64,000 nt of DNA, from the NCBI GenBank assembly GCA_963920765.1, contig OY987243.1, forward strand, positions 13,454,001 through 13,518,000, written 5' to 3'. The translations under genes and the position numbers were made by a program. Below are positions 45,044 to 57,183 of this stretch, piece after piece. The DNA is from Ulota crispa. Taxonomy: Eukaryota > Streptophyta > Bryopsida > Orthotrichales > Orthotrichaceae. How positions within the stretch are numbered: the first letter of the stretch is position 1; the number at the start of each line of letters is the position of its first letter. The notes below the pieces were generated by a model. That model made no database searches. It was not told the origin of the DNA and worked only from the letters and a program-made list of their open reading frames with translations.

Positions 45044-45490
45044 TCTTCAAGATCTTAAAACAGTTTGACTTCAGGAATTATTAAAAATAAATAAATAAAA
45101 TCACTATAAATCATCAAAATATTCCCACAAATGCAAAATTTAATCTCCCAAAGTCTGTTTTGTAAAAGTATTTTTCCCTAATTAACTAATATCATCATGA
45201 TATTGTCAACCGAATAAATTTGCAAAAAAGCTGGACCACCGACCAAAAAACCTGTCAAACTTTACAAGGAAAACTAATTATATAGTATATTACACGCAAT
45301 TCATGCAATGGAAAATGAGAAATGCCGGATTTTAGCGGGTGATGTCAAAAAATAATAATCCGAAAGCTGCTTCGTTCAAGTGCGAGAGGGTGAGCGAGGA
45401 ACCTCCCCTTGAAAGCCACAGATCAGACTCCGAAGAAGACTGAGGAATTGTGGACCCTACACACCTCGGCCCTCGCCGGCCTCTGGTCTC

Positions 45491-45498
45491 TTTATATG
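45491..45498 (+). promoter_or_regulatory. TATA box of the MIR390 locus (predicted)
   Basis: TTTATATG at 45491-45498 in a GC-richer block, with pyrimidine-rich DNA (CATCCAATCCTCTCGCATTC) 15-30 bp downstream, as expected for a plant pol II start near 45520-45530. Inferred from spacing only. Confidence 0.5.
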
Positions 45499-45519
45499 CC
45501 CGCTCTGCATCCAATCCTC

Positions 45520-46640
45520 TCGCATTCTCACATCCTCAGGCGCAAGTTTGTCGATCTCTCTACAGCGGGCCGTCTGATTCCTTAGCATTAAGCTTAGTCC
45601 TCGCGCTTCTCTCACACGCAGCTGCTGCCACTGACATTCGCAGTTTGCAACATTAGCACCTCGTTGTTACAGTCCTTTGCTTTGCAAGTACTTCAGCACC
45701 ATGCTGTAACCAGCTGTTGCTTGCTTGCTTGATTGCTTTGAGGCTTCTGTATAGAACCAGCAAGACTTGCACTTCGTTACAGATCTTTGCTTATGCGTAT
45801 AGTACTGCGACACTTGCTGTATCTAGTTGTTGCTTGTGTTCGGGGCTGCTGTGCAGTACCAGAGATCACCAGTTCGTGCAGGAGCCCGTGCAGGAGTCAC
45901 ACTACTCGTTTCTCAAATATATATCCCTGCTATGCCAGTAGTTCGAACTCCCTACACGCTTGAGACCTTGAATTCAGTATTAACTGTCTATCTGCTCATG
46001 TTTGAATTCGATCGATTTACCGCACTATTGCGATACCGGCGGGTACGGTGTTGCTTACTCCTGATTTTATATATTCTAGATCCTTGCTGCGGCACTGAAC
46101 CACCATTTAGACATGGTCACTCACTGGGTGATACGGTTACGAAGCTCAGGAGGGATAGCGCCTCATCTGTAAACCTGCATGGAAATGACACAGGCATGTG
46201 ACAGTGTGGCGTTATCCATTCCGAGCTTTGCAATCGTGTCGTCCTAATCTCTTCAACGACAGTACTGAGCAGTCCAGGACTCCAGGTTTCAGGTGAAGTT
46301 TCATCTGTTGATGTTGTTGTTGTGGTTGTAATTACCAGTTGCTGAATATCTCTAGTTTTCAAATAGTTCTGCTAACAACGTGTGTGTTCCAGGCGTTATC
46401 CAGTACAGCGTTACCTGGTAATTGGCAACAACGTGATTTTGAATGACGTTCTCGATAGTGGTGATTGGTTCGGTGCAAGAGATTCTTGTCAACGTAGTGT
46501 GCCATGTTTAGTTATAATTTGACCCTGGTTTTTAAACCGTGAGTGTTTCAATTAACCATGACGTTGGCTTGGTGTACATGCTGCGTTCAAACTGGGTGTT
46601 GGATATGGATCTAGATTGAGCTTGAGAAATTCCGATAACC
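45520..46640 (+). ncRNA. MIR390: Predicted MIR390 primary transcript
   Basis: The block from the TATA box to about 46640 is GC-richer than its neighbours and has only short open frames, consistent with a non-coding primary transcript. The precursor hairpin lies in its second half. The 5' part has an imperfect tandem duplication of about 113 bp (45657-45769 and 45770-45885). The 3' limit is unknown; an M3 MITE starts at 46664. One or more introns are possible but not resolved. Confidence 0.6.
46125..46245 (+). ncRNA. MIR390: miR390 precursor hairpin
   Basis: The 21 bases at 46142-46162 are identical to the conserved land-plant miR390 (begin AAGCTCAGGAGG, end GATAGCGCC). The opposite arm, 46210-46230 (CGTTATCCATTCCGAGC then TTTG), pairs with it with a 2-base 3' offset and resembles the known miR390* (CGCTATCCAT.C.GAG). 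The stem extends below (GATACGGTTACG pairing with the CAATCGTGTC side) to about 46127 and 46243, and the loop is about 47 bases. miR390 loaded in AGO7 (in angiosperms) directs cleavage of TAS3 transcripts to give tasiRNAs against auxin response factors; it is also present in mosses and liverworts. Confidence 0.95.
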
Positions 46641-46663
46641 GTCACATGGTGGGGGTGGATCCA

Positions 46664-46957
46664 ACACTATATTCGTTAAAATGGTACCATTTTTACAAAT
46701 TGGAACTTCTGGTTTTTTTTTTTTTTTTTTCTCTGAGAATTCCATAATCATCGAATTGGGAATCTGTATATCATCCAAAAATACACTCTTTTTGGACAGA
46801 AAGTCTGAAATTTGAATAAAAAGTTTGGAATTGTAGATAGAAGTTCCATTAAAGCAAGTTTCAGGTGACCTACTTAATTAAATTAAATGGGACTTTTTGG
46901 ATTCAGGTGAAAAACAAATGGGACCTATGGTTTTCCCCTTTTAACGAATATAGTGTT
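46664..46957 (+). mobile_element. MITE, family M3, copy d
   Basis: AACACTATATTCGTTAAAAT to TTTTAACGAATATAGTGTT, with possible 4-bp duplication ATCC on both sides. Contains a run of about 18 T. Immediately downstream of the MIR390 locus. Confidence 0.85.
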
Positions 46958-48017
46958 ATCCCTGGTTGGTGTAAAAACAGTATGTGCTTGACAACGATTC
47001 ACTACCCATGTATTGATTTCAGTAAATGCAATTATTACACTCAGATTGAGGACCAATTGACATTTGTACCCAAGACGGAGATCTGGTTTGCCACAAAGGT
47101 GTGTACTCAAGGAATCAGAGAACTTAGCCAGCGCACCATCTGGCATAGGTAACTTACGAGCTAGAAGGTCAGAAACTAGTAGTAACTTACTAGGAAAGGC
47201 TAGAAATTAGTATTAGTAGACTAGGCAAAGAGAGTTTAGTCAAATTGGCAATATTCCATTACTTTTGTACAATTCAAGTTGCATAGCTTAAATCCATTAC
47301 CTTGCGACCTTAAGACCTTCGTAGACTGATTATAACTCTTGTGAAGATATATGTCACAACTTTTGACTCATGATTATAGTAAATGAAATGCAATGATGCA
47401 CAAATGAATACAATACACCTAATACTCCCTAATTTTTATGGGTGTGTAGAGAATTTTCTAAGTTATATATAGCAACATTCTACTGCTACTAGAATACAGT
47501 TGACACATCTGTATTGTCATGATATCCAGTATCTCGCTTCTGTTGTTTGGTGATGAATTACACTTACTCTCACAAGCTTGTGTTCTTCTATCTTAAGCCT
47601 TTGTAAAACTATCAACATTTCACACAGACCATGGCTACTCAAAACTCTAGATGAGAAACTCTAAAAGAACAGAATTTTCATGAAAAACCGAGTCAATACT
47701 ATTTGGTTTTGTAGATTTAAAAAATAGTATTCTCTTTTCCAGTCCTCCCTGCAATGATTGTTTTCTTATTTCTCTTGGACTATTTGTGAGGAAATAGAAT
47801 GTATCCTTTTTTGTCAAAATCAAAAGTTTAGATTCCGTTTCACTTGGAATACTCTACTCTTTTTTAATGTGACGTTTCTTCCTTGTCAGGAGCTTTGTAA
47901 ATTTTGCTATTATCTCTGTCGATTGATCAAAGTATCAATGGTTTACATACCTGAATTGGTACAAACCCGACTGTTGAATTCCAGCTGAAGGTCTCTCTTT
48001 TCTTTGTTTTTGACGTT
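46958..48017. other. Intergenic stretch
   Basis: No supported gene. Open frames (for example 47758-47988 plus) lack recognisable domains. Confidence 0.4.
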
Positions 48018-48259
48018 AACACCATATTCATTAAATTGGAAAAAAGTGTATATTTTGGGACTTTGAGGTGATCACCTCAAACCGAGCTAACTTTTTTTTG
48101 ACACGTGCCCTCATTTGAGAGGAGTAATTTGCAATGGAAAAAATCTTAGTGGCTCTAACGAAATCTAATACCTTTGAGTCTATTTTAAAATAACTTTTTG
48201 GGTTTGAGGGGAAAACAAAGTGGGACACCTCTTTTTCCCAAATTAATGAATATGGTGTT
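48018..48259 (+). mobile_element. MITE, family M3, copy e
   Basis: AACACCATATTCATTAAATT to AATTAATGAATATGGTGTT, 242 bp; the best preserved M3 ends in the window. Confidence 0.9.
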
Positions 48260-48692
48260 TGTTACCTTAGGAAAATTTTCTCATTTAAATCTTTCTTTTG
48301 TATATAGTGAAAAGAAAATCCCATTGTCCAGCCCATTCCAAATATCTTAATGATTCCAGAAACTCAACCCCTCCCTCTTAGTCTAGCCACTCCTTACATT
48401 TTCTAAGAACATAGGAGATAACATCTTTGATGATATAATTGGTTATCCAAGATTTGAGCACTTCTTCAATTCTAGCTCCTTAGATTTCAAAACCTAGAAG
48501 ATGGGTGTCTTTGATGGCATGGCCACGTGGTTGGTTGTCCAAAAATATTTTAGGCTTGCCTTTTGAATGATAACTTCAAAAAAACTAGTTATGAGTCTTG
48601 TGACATTCCAAAATCAATACTTTCTATTTAAACATGATTTTTTACAAATTTAATTTGCACATCAAAAAATCTATGGCAAAAAATGCAAAAGC

Positions 48693-49422
48693 GGGTAGTT
48701 GCAAGAAACACTTCATAGTTTTGTCTCAAACACCCTTAGTACTAGTAGTACTAGGTAGTACTATGAGCTTTTGGAATAATCTTTTTTAAATAAAATAAAA
48801 TATGGACAATTTGTAAAGCACTTAAAATAGTATACTTGTGAAAATTCAGACCTAGAAATTTTTTATTCTAAAAGTTATGCACAAAACAAAATTACCAACA
48901 AAAATCCAATTTCTTTCTTGATTTTTAGAAAATAGTAAAATAATTCAAAAAAATAAAATAAAAGTTAGGCATTTGAGAACCCATTAAACCCATTCACATG
49001 GTACAACTATTTTGATGAGGAATTTTTTGATATTTTGCCAATGAAGAGAGATAGGATGCCCACTTTGAGACAATGTAGATGCCATGAAATTTATAATTTT
49101 GCAAAACCCTTTTACAAATGCATGTAAGCATGCTCCATAAACAACATTTTTGATTTATAGCCCTAGAAAAGCTTTTTTGGACCCAAAATAGTACTATAAA
49201 CCCCCAAAATGGCGAAGGTAGACACCTATTTGGGGGCTGTTCAAAAATAGTAAAATTATTTTAAAAAAACCACAAAACCTAAAGAAGGTCTGTAATTATG
49301 ACATGTGCCTTACTTTGAAATTTCAACTCAAAAGACCTTACTGCGCAAAAGTTACAAGCCAAAAAGCACTTGCGAGAGGTGAAAGGGACAAAAAATAGTA
49401 CAAGTGTTTCTTGCAATCACCC
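48693..49422. mobile_element. MITE with GGGTAGTTGCAAGAAACAC ends, 730 bp
   Basis: Left GGGTAGTTGCAAGAAACACT, right AGTGTTTCTTGCAATCACCC; inverted repeats of about 30 bp. The left part also has the short repeat AGTACTAGTAGTACTAGTAG-like array at 48738-48760. Non-coding. Confidence 0.7.
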
Positions 49423-50630
49423 AAGTATTGTTTACTATGCCTACAACTTGTACATATGTCATGTGATGTTTTTTACTAATATTGTTAGAAGAATAGATTG
49501 ATATACCAATAAGTAGTATAGGAGCTCCTTTTTAAGTCCTTAAAAGGCCATCACCACCTTTCTTTGCTAGGCCGTCAACAACTATTTGCAAGTCTCTCCA
49601 TCCCTAGGGCAGACATGGTTTCTAGGATTATTGGTGTGCTTGTGCCTCTTGCAAAATTACACCTCTAGGATTAAGAGCGTCTTCAACTAAAGATTGAATA
49701 AAGCCCTTAACACCACTTCGCTAGCTTGCACTCTGTAGAGCGCCCACACAATTGTTGCTCCAGGCCTCCAACTCCAATTTTGAGCCACGGGTAACCAAAG
49801 TTTGTCATTCATAATCAAATGTTCAAGGCTTGAGCATTATGTGAGCTTGCTCAACATCCATTTTATTTTTATTTTTAGTCAATTTCTTGACATGATCAAC
49901 AATGGCAAGCCGGGTTATGATTTATGATGGAGAGTTGAGGTTTGAGAGAGAATTATCAAAGGAAGCCAAGCCGGATGCTAGGGGTGATACAGCCAATCAT
50001 CCAAATTTTTGTTAATTTCCCTATGTCAATTTCAGGAAATTTCCACATTTTCCTTGTGAGTATTCACAAATTTGTGGTGTGTCCTATGATTGTGCTACTG
50101 TTAACTTCAAAGGGACTGCTAAAGATTTTTGTCATGTTACAAAATACTTTCCCTGCTTTCTGTATAATACACATGCAAATCCCTGCAGGGAAATGGAAAA
50201 GAGTTTGTTGTGAATTCAAGGGCAATTATGAGGGGCCTCAAAATGACTAAATGGCAAAACTTTTGCCGTGAAATTCTGTCTTTCAGCGTTTGCTTTTCTG
50301 TGGTAGGGTGCAGATGCTCCAAGGACAGACATCCCCTAGGCCGGCAACAAAAAAAACCCCATGTTTTTTTTATGCAAACCCGTGGACAGAAAGTACAGAA
50401 ATTCAACTGCCATGTCTGTCCGCACCCGGGCTGGGCAGCATGGCCTTAATCCTGAGCGCCCAGGCCATATTCACTCAAATTCATACCCTTGTATACTTAG
50501 TCCAATAAAAGTATTACTTAAGTAGAGCCAAATAGATTGAATTTTTTTATAGTGGTAGTAGACACATGCCTAGAGATACATGAAAAAGTACAAGTCCTTT
50601 TACTATACCATTAAGAAGAGAATAAAAGTC
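49423..50630. other. Intergenic stretch
   Basis: No gene supported. The 50270-50450 part is GC-richer (CAGATGCTCCAAGGACAG) but its open frames on both strands are not recognisable. Confidence 0.35.
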
Positions 50631-50639
50631 AAACATGGA

Positions 50640-51400
50640 CATTTTTCAAAGCTGAGCGCTCAGGGGTTAAGTTCAAATCCCCCTAGTCGGGGGTTCCTTA
50701 CCCACTACGTAAAGTCCGCCGAGGTTGGAACGGAGTCAGTTCGGAGCTCACTGCCCTCAGTGTCCTATACTGTACTTGAGGAGTTGAGGGCTGTTAGTAG
50801 TGTTGCACTTGAGGGGAGGAAAGTGGAAGAAAATCTCAGTGGAAATCTGGGAAAAAATTCCTGGCAAACCATGCCAGCTCTCCTCTCGATAATCATGCAA
50901 TAACTGCAAAACCATGTTATAACACTAGCAAGTCAGAGACACTCACAGAGACAGAAACAGAGACAGAGAGAACTCCTCAGTTCTGCACTAACTTAACTTT
51001 CGGTTTAATAGGGGAAAAAGGTTTCGGTGATTGTGAGAGGGAAATGGTGGAGGCAGCGGTTGCGCCTCTGCCTCTGCACCAGCCTCAGAAACCAGAGATA
51101 CGTTACGACAGAGAACTTGGAAAGCAACAACCTGCCAGTGAGGGCTGCCAGCAGGGGCCAAGTCCTGACCAGGTCGACTGAATATCAAGTCTGATCAGGT
51201 CTAAGCTTAACTTAATTTACATCGATGATTTTCCATGTGGAACAAACTTACTGCACCGCAACTCCGCAACCTCTGCATGGGACTGACATCTCTGAGCTAC
51301 GTGCCTCTTGTACCACACGGAGGGTCCATGCAGTGCAACATTCCCTTGGGCCCGCTGCTTTTTGTTGATTCTACAGTGCAAGGCATGCAGCATAAAGCAG
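50640..51400 (+). other. GC-richer island with a 45-codon open frame
   Basis: A GAGA-rich leader-like run (50936-50975) is followed by ATG at 51043 in the context GGGAAATGG. It opens a 45-codon frame, MVEAAVAPLPLHQPQKPEIR onward, ending TGA at 51180. Composition is exon-like. It may be a first exon, a small protein or a decayed fragment. GTTCAAATCC near 50671 is a lone B-box-like motif. I recognise no family. Confidence 0.25.
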
Positions 51401-51726
51401 CAAACACATAACAGTCATATGAGCTGTTCCTATCACTCCTCATTAAGTTGAAACTCTTTGTAACTATAAGCAAGACTGAAGGTCTTAGGATAAAAAGTTA
51501 CATAGTTAAAAAGTTACATAGTTAGATTGAGGTTATTGTTTGTATGTTAATGAAAGTTTTTGACATTTGAAATTGGTAATTTTTTGACATTTTAAGCCTA
51601 AAATTTGGTGGTTCATGGTGTCTTGCACTAAATGAGCACCTCTCATTTACATTTCTTTCATCTAAGATGGTTTTTCATTTCTTGATTCACAAGATGACAA
51701 CTTCAATACTGTTTTCTTTAGATCCT

Positions 51727-51988
51727 AACGCCATATTTGTTAATTTGGGAACTATATTTGAATTTGGGACTTTTGCAGGTTTAAGGTGATCACCTTAAAC
51801 CTAGTTTTAGGTTTAAGCAACATTTCCTTGGTACACGTGCCCTCACCTAAGAGGAGTTTGGGATGGAAAAAATCTTAGTGGCTCAAATTGAATCTGATAT
51901 CTTCGAATTTGGTTTAAGGTAACTTTTTAGGTTTAAGGTGAAGTTCAATTTGAGATCCGCATTTTCCCAATTTAATGGACATGGCATT
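51727..51988 (+). mobile_element. MITE, family M3, copy f
   Basis: AACGCCATATTTGTTAATTT to AATTTAATGGACATGGCATT; contains the uninterrupted GATCACCTTAAACCTAG that serves as the empty-site comparison for copy b. Confidence 0.85.
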
Positions 51989-53927
51989 TACTACTTTACA
52001 TTGAGAACGGCTTGAGAAAGGCTTCCAAATAGGGACAATGCATATTCCCTAGTAAACATAATAGGGGTAGTCACACCTTCTTCACCCCATTCTCAATTTT
52101 CAAAGAACAGGGATATGACAAAATTTTATTAATTTGTCAAGGTTCCATTCTTTGATGATTGAGAAGTTTTCTTCTTCACCTCCAAAGGAGAAGAACATGT
52201 GTGAAGACATTTCTTACCCAAAGTTTCTACCAATGCATGTTTCTTTTTCATCTTGCTCTCCACCACATGTTCCTATTCAATGAGAATGTAGCATTCTTAT
52301 TGCATCTAGAAGTTATGTTCTATTTTTCATTACTTACAAAAAGAGAGCCACACTTTTTTTTGTGGAAAAGTACTCCCACTAACTCCTATTTCCACTCCGC
52401 AACTTCTTATCTTTCAAGAATGTGTGACTACCAATGTCCAAGGAGGTTTTTTTTTAAAAACTAGGTACATTTCCTAGTCTTATCTGGTCCACTTGGGGGT
52501 TTTTTTTTTTTAATCGGTCATGGCCTAGACATGTATTTTTTGGTTAGCAAATAGCCTTTGCTTTTTTTTTTTTCACTCGGTTGATTTTCTAAGTTTAGGA
52601 AAATAGTTTGGTTGAAATTTGAATTTCAATGTATTATATCAAATTTTTTTTCTTACAAATGTTGCAAACAAATCAATCTTTTGTTACCATGCGCATGGCA
52701 TAGCACAGCAAGACAATGATCAAGACATCAAAAACTTGTCAAGTTACCCCCAACTAATGCAATTTTTTTATACTTTAAAAGGATTTGTTGTTGACTTTTG
52801 TTACTTAAGCATCTTTGGCTGGATTTGAACTAGGTCAAGTCCCACCATTTTGGGATTGAGCACCATGTTTCCTTTAAGGATTGGTGCACCAAGTGCACCT
52901 CTTATCCCATTAACCATCAAGTGCACCGTTTCTCCCATTAACCATCACATAGTCACCCACTCACCCTCTCATTTCCTCACCCACTCACCCTCTCATTTCC
53001 TCACCCACTCACCCTCTCATTTCCTCACCCACTCACCCTCTCATTTCCTCACCCACTCACCCTCTCATTTCCTCACCCACTCACCCTCTCATTTACTCAC
53101 CCACTCACCCACTCACTTGCTCACCCACTCACCCACATGGCCACCTCACCCATGTTTCTTGTTTTTAAAATTTCTAAACTTTTAGCACCCTGTAATTGCT
53201 TGTGAAACATTAAAAAATTTGGTTTTTGTTTAGAAGGGCGGAAAATTTCCTTATTGTGGAAAAGTTCATAGGTTGATTTCCCATAGCTTCAAATTTCATT
53301 CGACCCATCGACCCATTTCCGCATCTACAAGTGCACCTTCAGCTAAATTTCCTAAAGATGAAATTGTAACTCAGTTGATTTCCTAAAACCATGATTTTAT
53401 GATCAAAAGCAAATCTGACAATTTTTTTTTTTGGCAATCTTCAAAAAAAAGTCGGCTGACTTGTAACTAAAACTCCGTTCTCTCCGGACACTGGTGACCA
53501 CCCGAATGCGTATGATGAACAGGTGAACATTTCTTCAGGTCAAACATTAATGTTGTACACCACAAACACAAGGGCTAGTAAAGGAAACTTAGCAAAAGCA
53601 TCTCATCAAAAATTTAATGTCCTTCAAGTTTGTTGTAAGAGGATCATTGGATGGTTTTGTCGTGTAGGTAATTGTTAATACAAACGCCATTATTTTGACT
53701 TTGCTCCACATTAGCTTTTCAAAGAAACTTCCACAAATTAGAATCCACTAGAAAAGTCCATCGTAAGGAAAAATGCATTAATTTGGCTGGTTTTTGGAGT
53801 TGAAAATTCAACAAACAAGTGTAAGAGCAAGAATTTAGCTGTTTTGACTTTTGAGTGAATACGCTGAAGGGCAAACTTTCATGTGCCGGCCAGGTTGGCA
53901 AATAGCCAAAGGAGTTTCTAATGTTAA
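51989..53927. other. Intergenic stretch with a tandem repeat
   Basis: Apart from the 24-bp array at 52955-53133 I see only AT-rich non-coding DNA. Open frame 52850-53185 is produced by the array. Confidence 0.45.
52955..53133 (+). repeat. 24-bp tandem repeat (minisatellite)
   Basis: Six almost identical 24-bp units (CCCACTCACCCTCTCATTTC then CTCA) to 53098, then degenerate CCCACTCA repeats to 53133. One open frame reads it as HSPSHFLT repeats; there is no sign that it is translated. Confidence 0.92.
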
Positions 53928-54888
53928 CCCATAAAGGGTCAAGTGGCTGTTCAATAGTCACTTGAGGATTTGGTAGGATTATATGGAGTCAATTTTTGTT
54001 GGATGTTCTTGAAATTGTTACACAAGGTGTGAATATGTATCCCGTAAGTGGAAATGTAATTTTTTCCCCAATTGGATGCCCAATTCAAAAGTTATGTTAC
54101 CCAAAAGAATTTGGGCAGCTCGGGCAGCTCGGGCATCTTTGGAATATCTTATGCTAAAACTCTCATCAACTTTTGAAATTCGGCCGATATGTAACTAAAA
54201 CAATAGGGTATACAATGTCAAAAAAAGACAAAAAAATTGAACTCTCACATCACATTTAGGAGTCAAACTTTGTTAACTTTGTTTGGGCAATTTCAAGAAA
54301 AAAAAATAAATAAATAAAATCCTCTAACTTCAAGCCCTATTATCTTTCAATCTACAAATCCAAAACTCTTGAAATTTTTTTTCACATGTTTCAAATGATT
54401 GTCTCTAAGTTTTCACTGTTCAAATTTCAAATAAAAGACTTCCTCATTGCATAAGAAATTATGAAAGAATGACTATTGTATTGCCAATTCACTTAACCTC
54501 CTTGCATTGCAGGGTGATTTAGAATAAGCTAGATTCTATCTTTGCATCTAAAAATTTTCAGGAGTGAACCTAACATCATATACTTGTGAATGGTCAAAAA
54601 GCTCAAATTTGTGTAAAGCAAAAATTTTACTCTAGGAAGGCTCAAAGTTTGCTGACCTTGTTTTGCAAGAATGAAAAAAAGCTATATTTCTCACTTCAAA
54701 CGTTATAACCTTACAATCCACGAGGTCAAATGGGCTGAATTTTTTTACATATGTTAACTAATTTGTTTGACACACTTTTGTAAGGTTGATATTGAAAAAA
54801 AAGGTTTTTATTTTTAATTTCGGACAATGCACCAAAAGTTGACAGTTTCTGAGATTTTTTCTCAAAAACACCCTTGGTCCTTTAGGGG
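53928..54888. mobile_element. TTAA-type MITE, copy G
   Basis: TTAA at 53924-53927 and 54889-54892; CCCATAAAGGGTCAAGTGGC to CTTGGTCCTTTAGGGG; 961 bp. Contains a duplicated GGGCAGCTC unit (54113-54134), comparable to the GGGCAGCC motif of copies A, J and K. Interior otherwise a separate subfamily. Confidence 0.82.
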
Positions 54889-54892
54889 TTAA

Positions 54893-55741
54893 TAAAACAA
54901 ATTTCTACATTGGCAAACAAAAATATTGCAAATCACTTTCATGTGGGTAAGGAGGAAACAAGTGAACAAGTAGGGTTGCCTTGTTGTCAAACAAAATCTG
55001 AAATTTGTTGAAATCCAAAATGTACTGCCAGTTTGCCATCATGTTTTCAACAAAGTCTTACAAGTGGATTTTTTATCCAAATGAGATGCATGCTATATGA
55101 TATTATTACTGACAAACTCGTGACAACACTTTTTTGAGAATAATTTATGTGACCCATTTGGTACAAAATTTGCAATATTCAATACAAAAATGTGGTAACT
55201 TTCTACAACGAGTCAAAATCTTACCAAATTTGGCCATTTTACAGCAAACAAAACTCCTAAAAATTAATACTTCTAAAAAAATGACGACAAGTTTGCAAAT
55301 TGCTCTTTTGCAAATAATCCCCACTTCCATACATGGGTATTAGTTTACTATACACCTTTTGTAGACTTCATAAAAAATCGTCCTCAAATGGAAGTCCATC
55401 CTAAGAAAAGGCAATGAGAAGAAATGATTGTCATTAATGAGTTAGGTAGGCTTAGCAAAAAGCTAAGCCTACCTACCTCATTAATGACAATCATAGATAT
55501 TTCTTGTAAAATGTCAGAAGTTCCTATAGCTGATTTGAATTAGAAACTGATTGGAATTAGAACCTTTGACCTTAGTAAGAGTCAAGTATAGATCTTTCCT
55601 ACCTCACTATACTTTGGTGTTAGTAAAAAGAGGTGGCTTTCCTTCATGAGTACTTTTGAGTTCTATTGTAAGTGATATAAGTTAGTCACCTCAAGTGTAT
55701 ACCATTACTTTAACCCGATTGTACTCACTAATTTTCACTAC
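54893..55741. other. Intergenic stretch with one tight hairpin
   Basis: No gene recognised; the hairpin at 55424-55494 is listed separately. Confidence 0.45.
55424..55494. repeat. 71-bp near-perfect hairpin
   Basis: Two 33-base arms (left ATGATTGTCATTAATGAG, then TTAGGTAGGCTTAGC) with a single mismatch and a five-A loop. No known miRNA recognised. May be a tiny foldback element. Confidence 0.88.
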
Positions 55742-55743
55742 TA

Positions 55744-56133
55744 AGGGCGGCTTCACAATATGGCCAAAGGTTGAGAGGTCGTGAGTTTGCACCAATCTGA
55801 TTGCATGAAATTGAGAGTCTGGCCGCTCAAGCCTTCACAGTAGAGGCCAAACTCCAAAAGTCATCATTCGCCATTTGTTTACATGGCAGCACTTTATCAT
55901 TCAAGATTGACGACCTCTCAAAGGGAAGTTTGGGTTTAGCAAAAATGGAGACCCAAACTATGAGCGAGAGGCCATCCATTTCAACATTTATTGTTATAAG
56001 TTTCAACATTTATTGTTATAAATTTCAACATTTATTATCTATTTTCAACAAATTTTCTTGACCTCTTGGCAAAGTTTGGCCACCCAATTTGAAGGCCTCT
56101 CGACTTGACTGGTCACGATATGAAGCGGCCCTA
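55744..56133. mobile_element. MITE with AGGGCGGCTTCACAATATGG ends
   Basis: Left AGGGCGGCTTCACAATATGG, right CACGATATGAAGCGGCCCT; imperfect inverted repeats of about 23 bp. The interior contains three copies of ATTTATTGTTATAA(G/A)TTTCAAC. 390 bp. Confidence 0.68.
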
Positions 56134-57065
56134 ATACAAACATGGCCGGTCCAAGGACGTGGCCCCAAAAGCCCTGAAAAGGTATTCAATCATAGTCCTC
56201 AAGGAAGCATAACTTTGTTGAGCATAAGAGCTTAGATGACATGATTAGGCAATTATGGGTTTTCTACATTTTTGAAAATATGAAGATCTCATCATGTTTT
56301 GAATATATTTCTTGGTGTTTTTCGAATTCTAGTTTTGCATGTGTCTTCTAATGTTTTACAAAACAATGCAATCAAGGTTGTTCTTTAATTGATATTTATA
56401 AATTTTGGATATGTTTATGAATGTTTCATGCAAAGAAACCTAGTGAAGTTCCTTACAATAATCGCACCAACAAAGTGGCGTGTGAATATGGTTTTTTTTG
56501 TAAGGTTGGTCATTTTCAACTAAGTAGACAATGAATTTGGTTGTTCACACGTAGAAAAATTGTTGTTTATGACAATATATAATTCAATGTAAACGTTTTT
56601 TTAGAAGTTTTTATGTATTGTATATTTATCACAATATGCAACTTGCCTTCCTTGAACTTGCAAGATTGTAATTTATGACAGTTTCATATGTCATATGACT
56701 TTTTAATATCATTTATATTATGAATCGATTCTTATTTATTTACTCAAATATGGAGAAATTTATCATTTTGCCTTCAATAATCAAGAACCACTCTTGGAGT
56801 TTTGGATATTCCACGCACAACGCCAAATGTAAGCAATGGAGTCACCTTTTTGTTTTTACCTAACTAGGTAAGAGAATCTTACTACCTCAAATAAATTCTT
56901 TTACTCGATGTGAGCCCTATGGTCAATCAAAAATCACATTTTGAAGGTTTGAACATCTAAGAAAATTACTAGGCAATAAGAGCAAGCTTTCATGCTAGTA
57001 AGCAATTACAAAACTTAGGAACAAAAACAATAAACAAGATTGATATTACTTGTGATTTTTAATAA
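56134..57065. other. AT-rich intergenic stretch
   Basis: Nothing supported. Confidence 0.45.
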
Positions 57066-57183
57066 CCACAAGGAAACGGACATTTTATGACTTTGAGTTA
57101 TGACTATTGTGAGTCATTCATAATTATAAATGACTCACAATAGGCATAATTTAAAGTCATAAAATGTTCATTTTCTTGTAGTG
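57066..57183. mobile_element. CACTA-type MITE remnant
   Basis: CCACAAGGAAACGGACATTT to AATGTTCATTTTCTTGTAGTG, 118 bp, enclosing a hairpin around GAGTTATGACTATTGTGAGT; sister of 35664-35778. The right end keeps the CACTA terminus. Confidence 0.7.

Noticed and set aside
50655-50700. tRNA T-loop-like GTTCAAATCCCCC
   Set aside because: No cloverleaf can be built around it; no A box.
52850-53185. 111-codon frame rich in HSPSHFLT
   Set aside because: Produced by the 24-bp tandem repeat.
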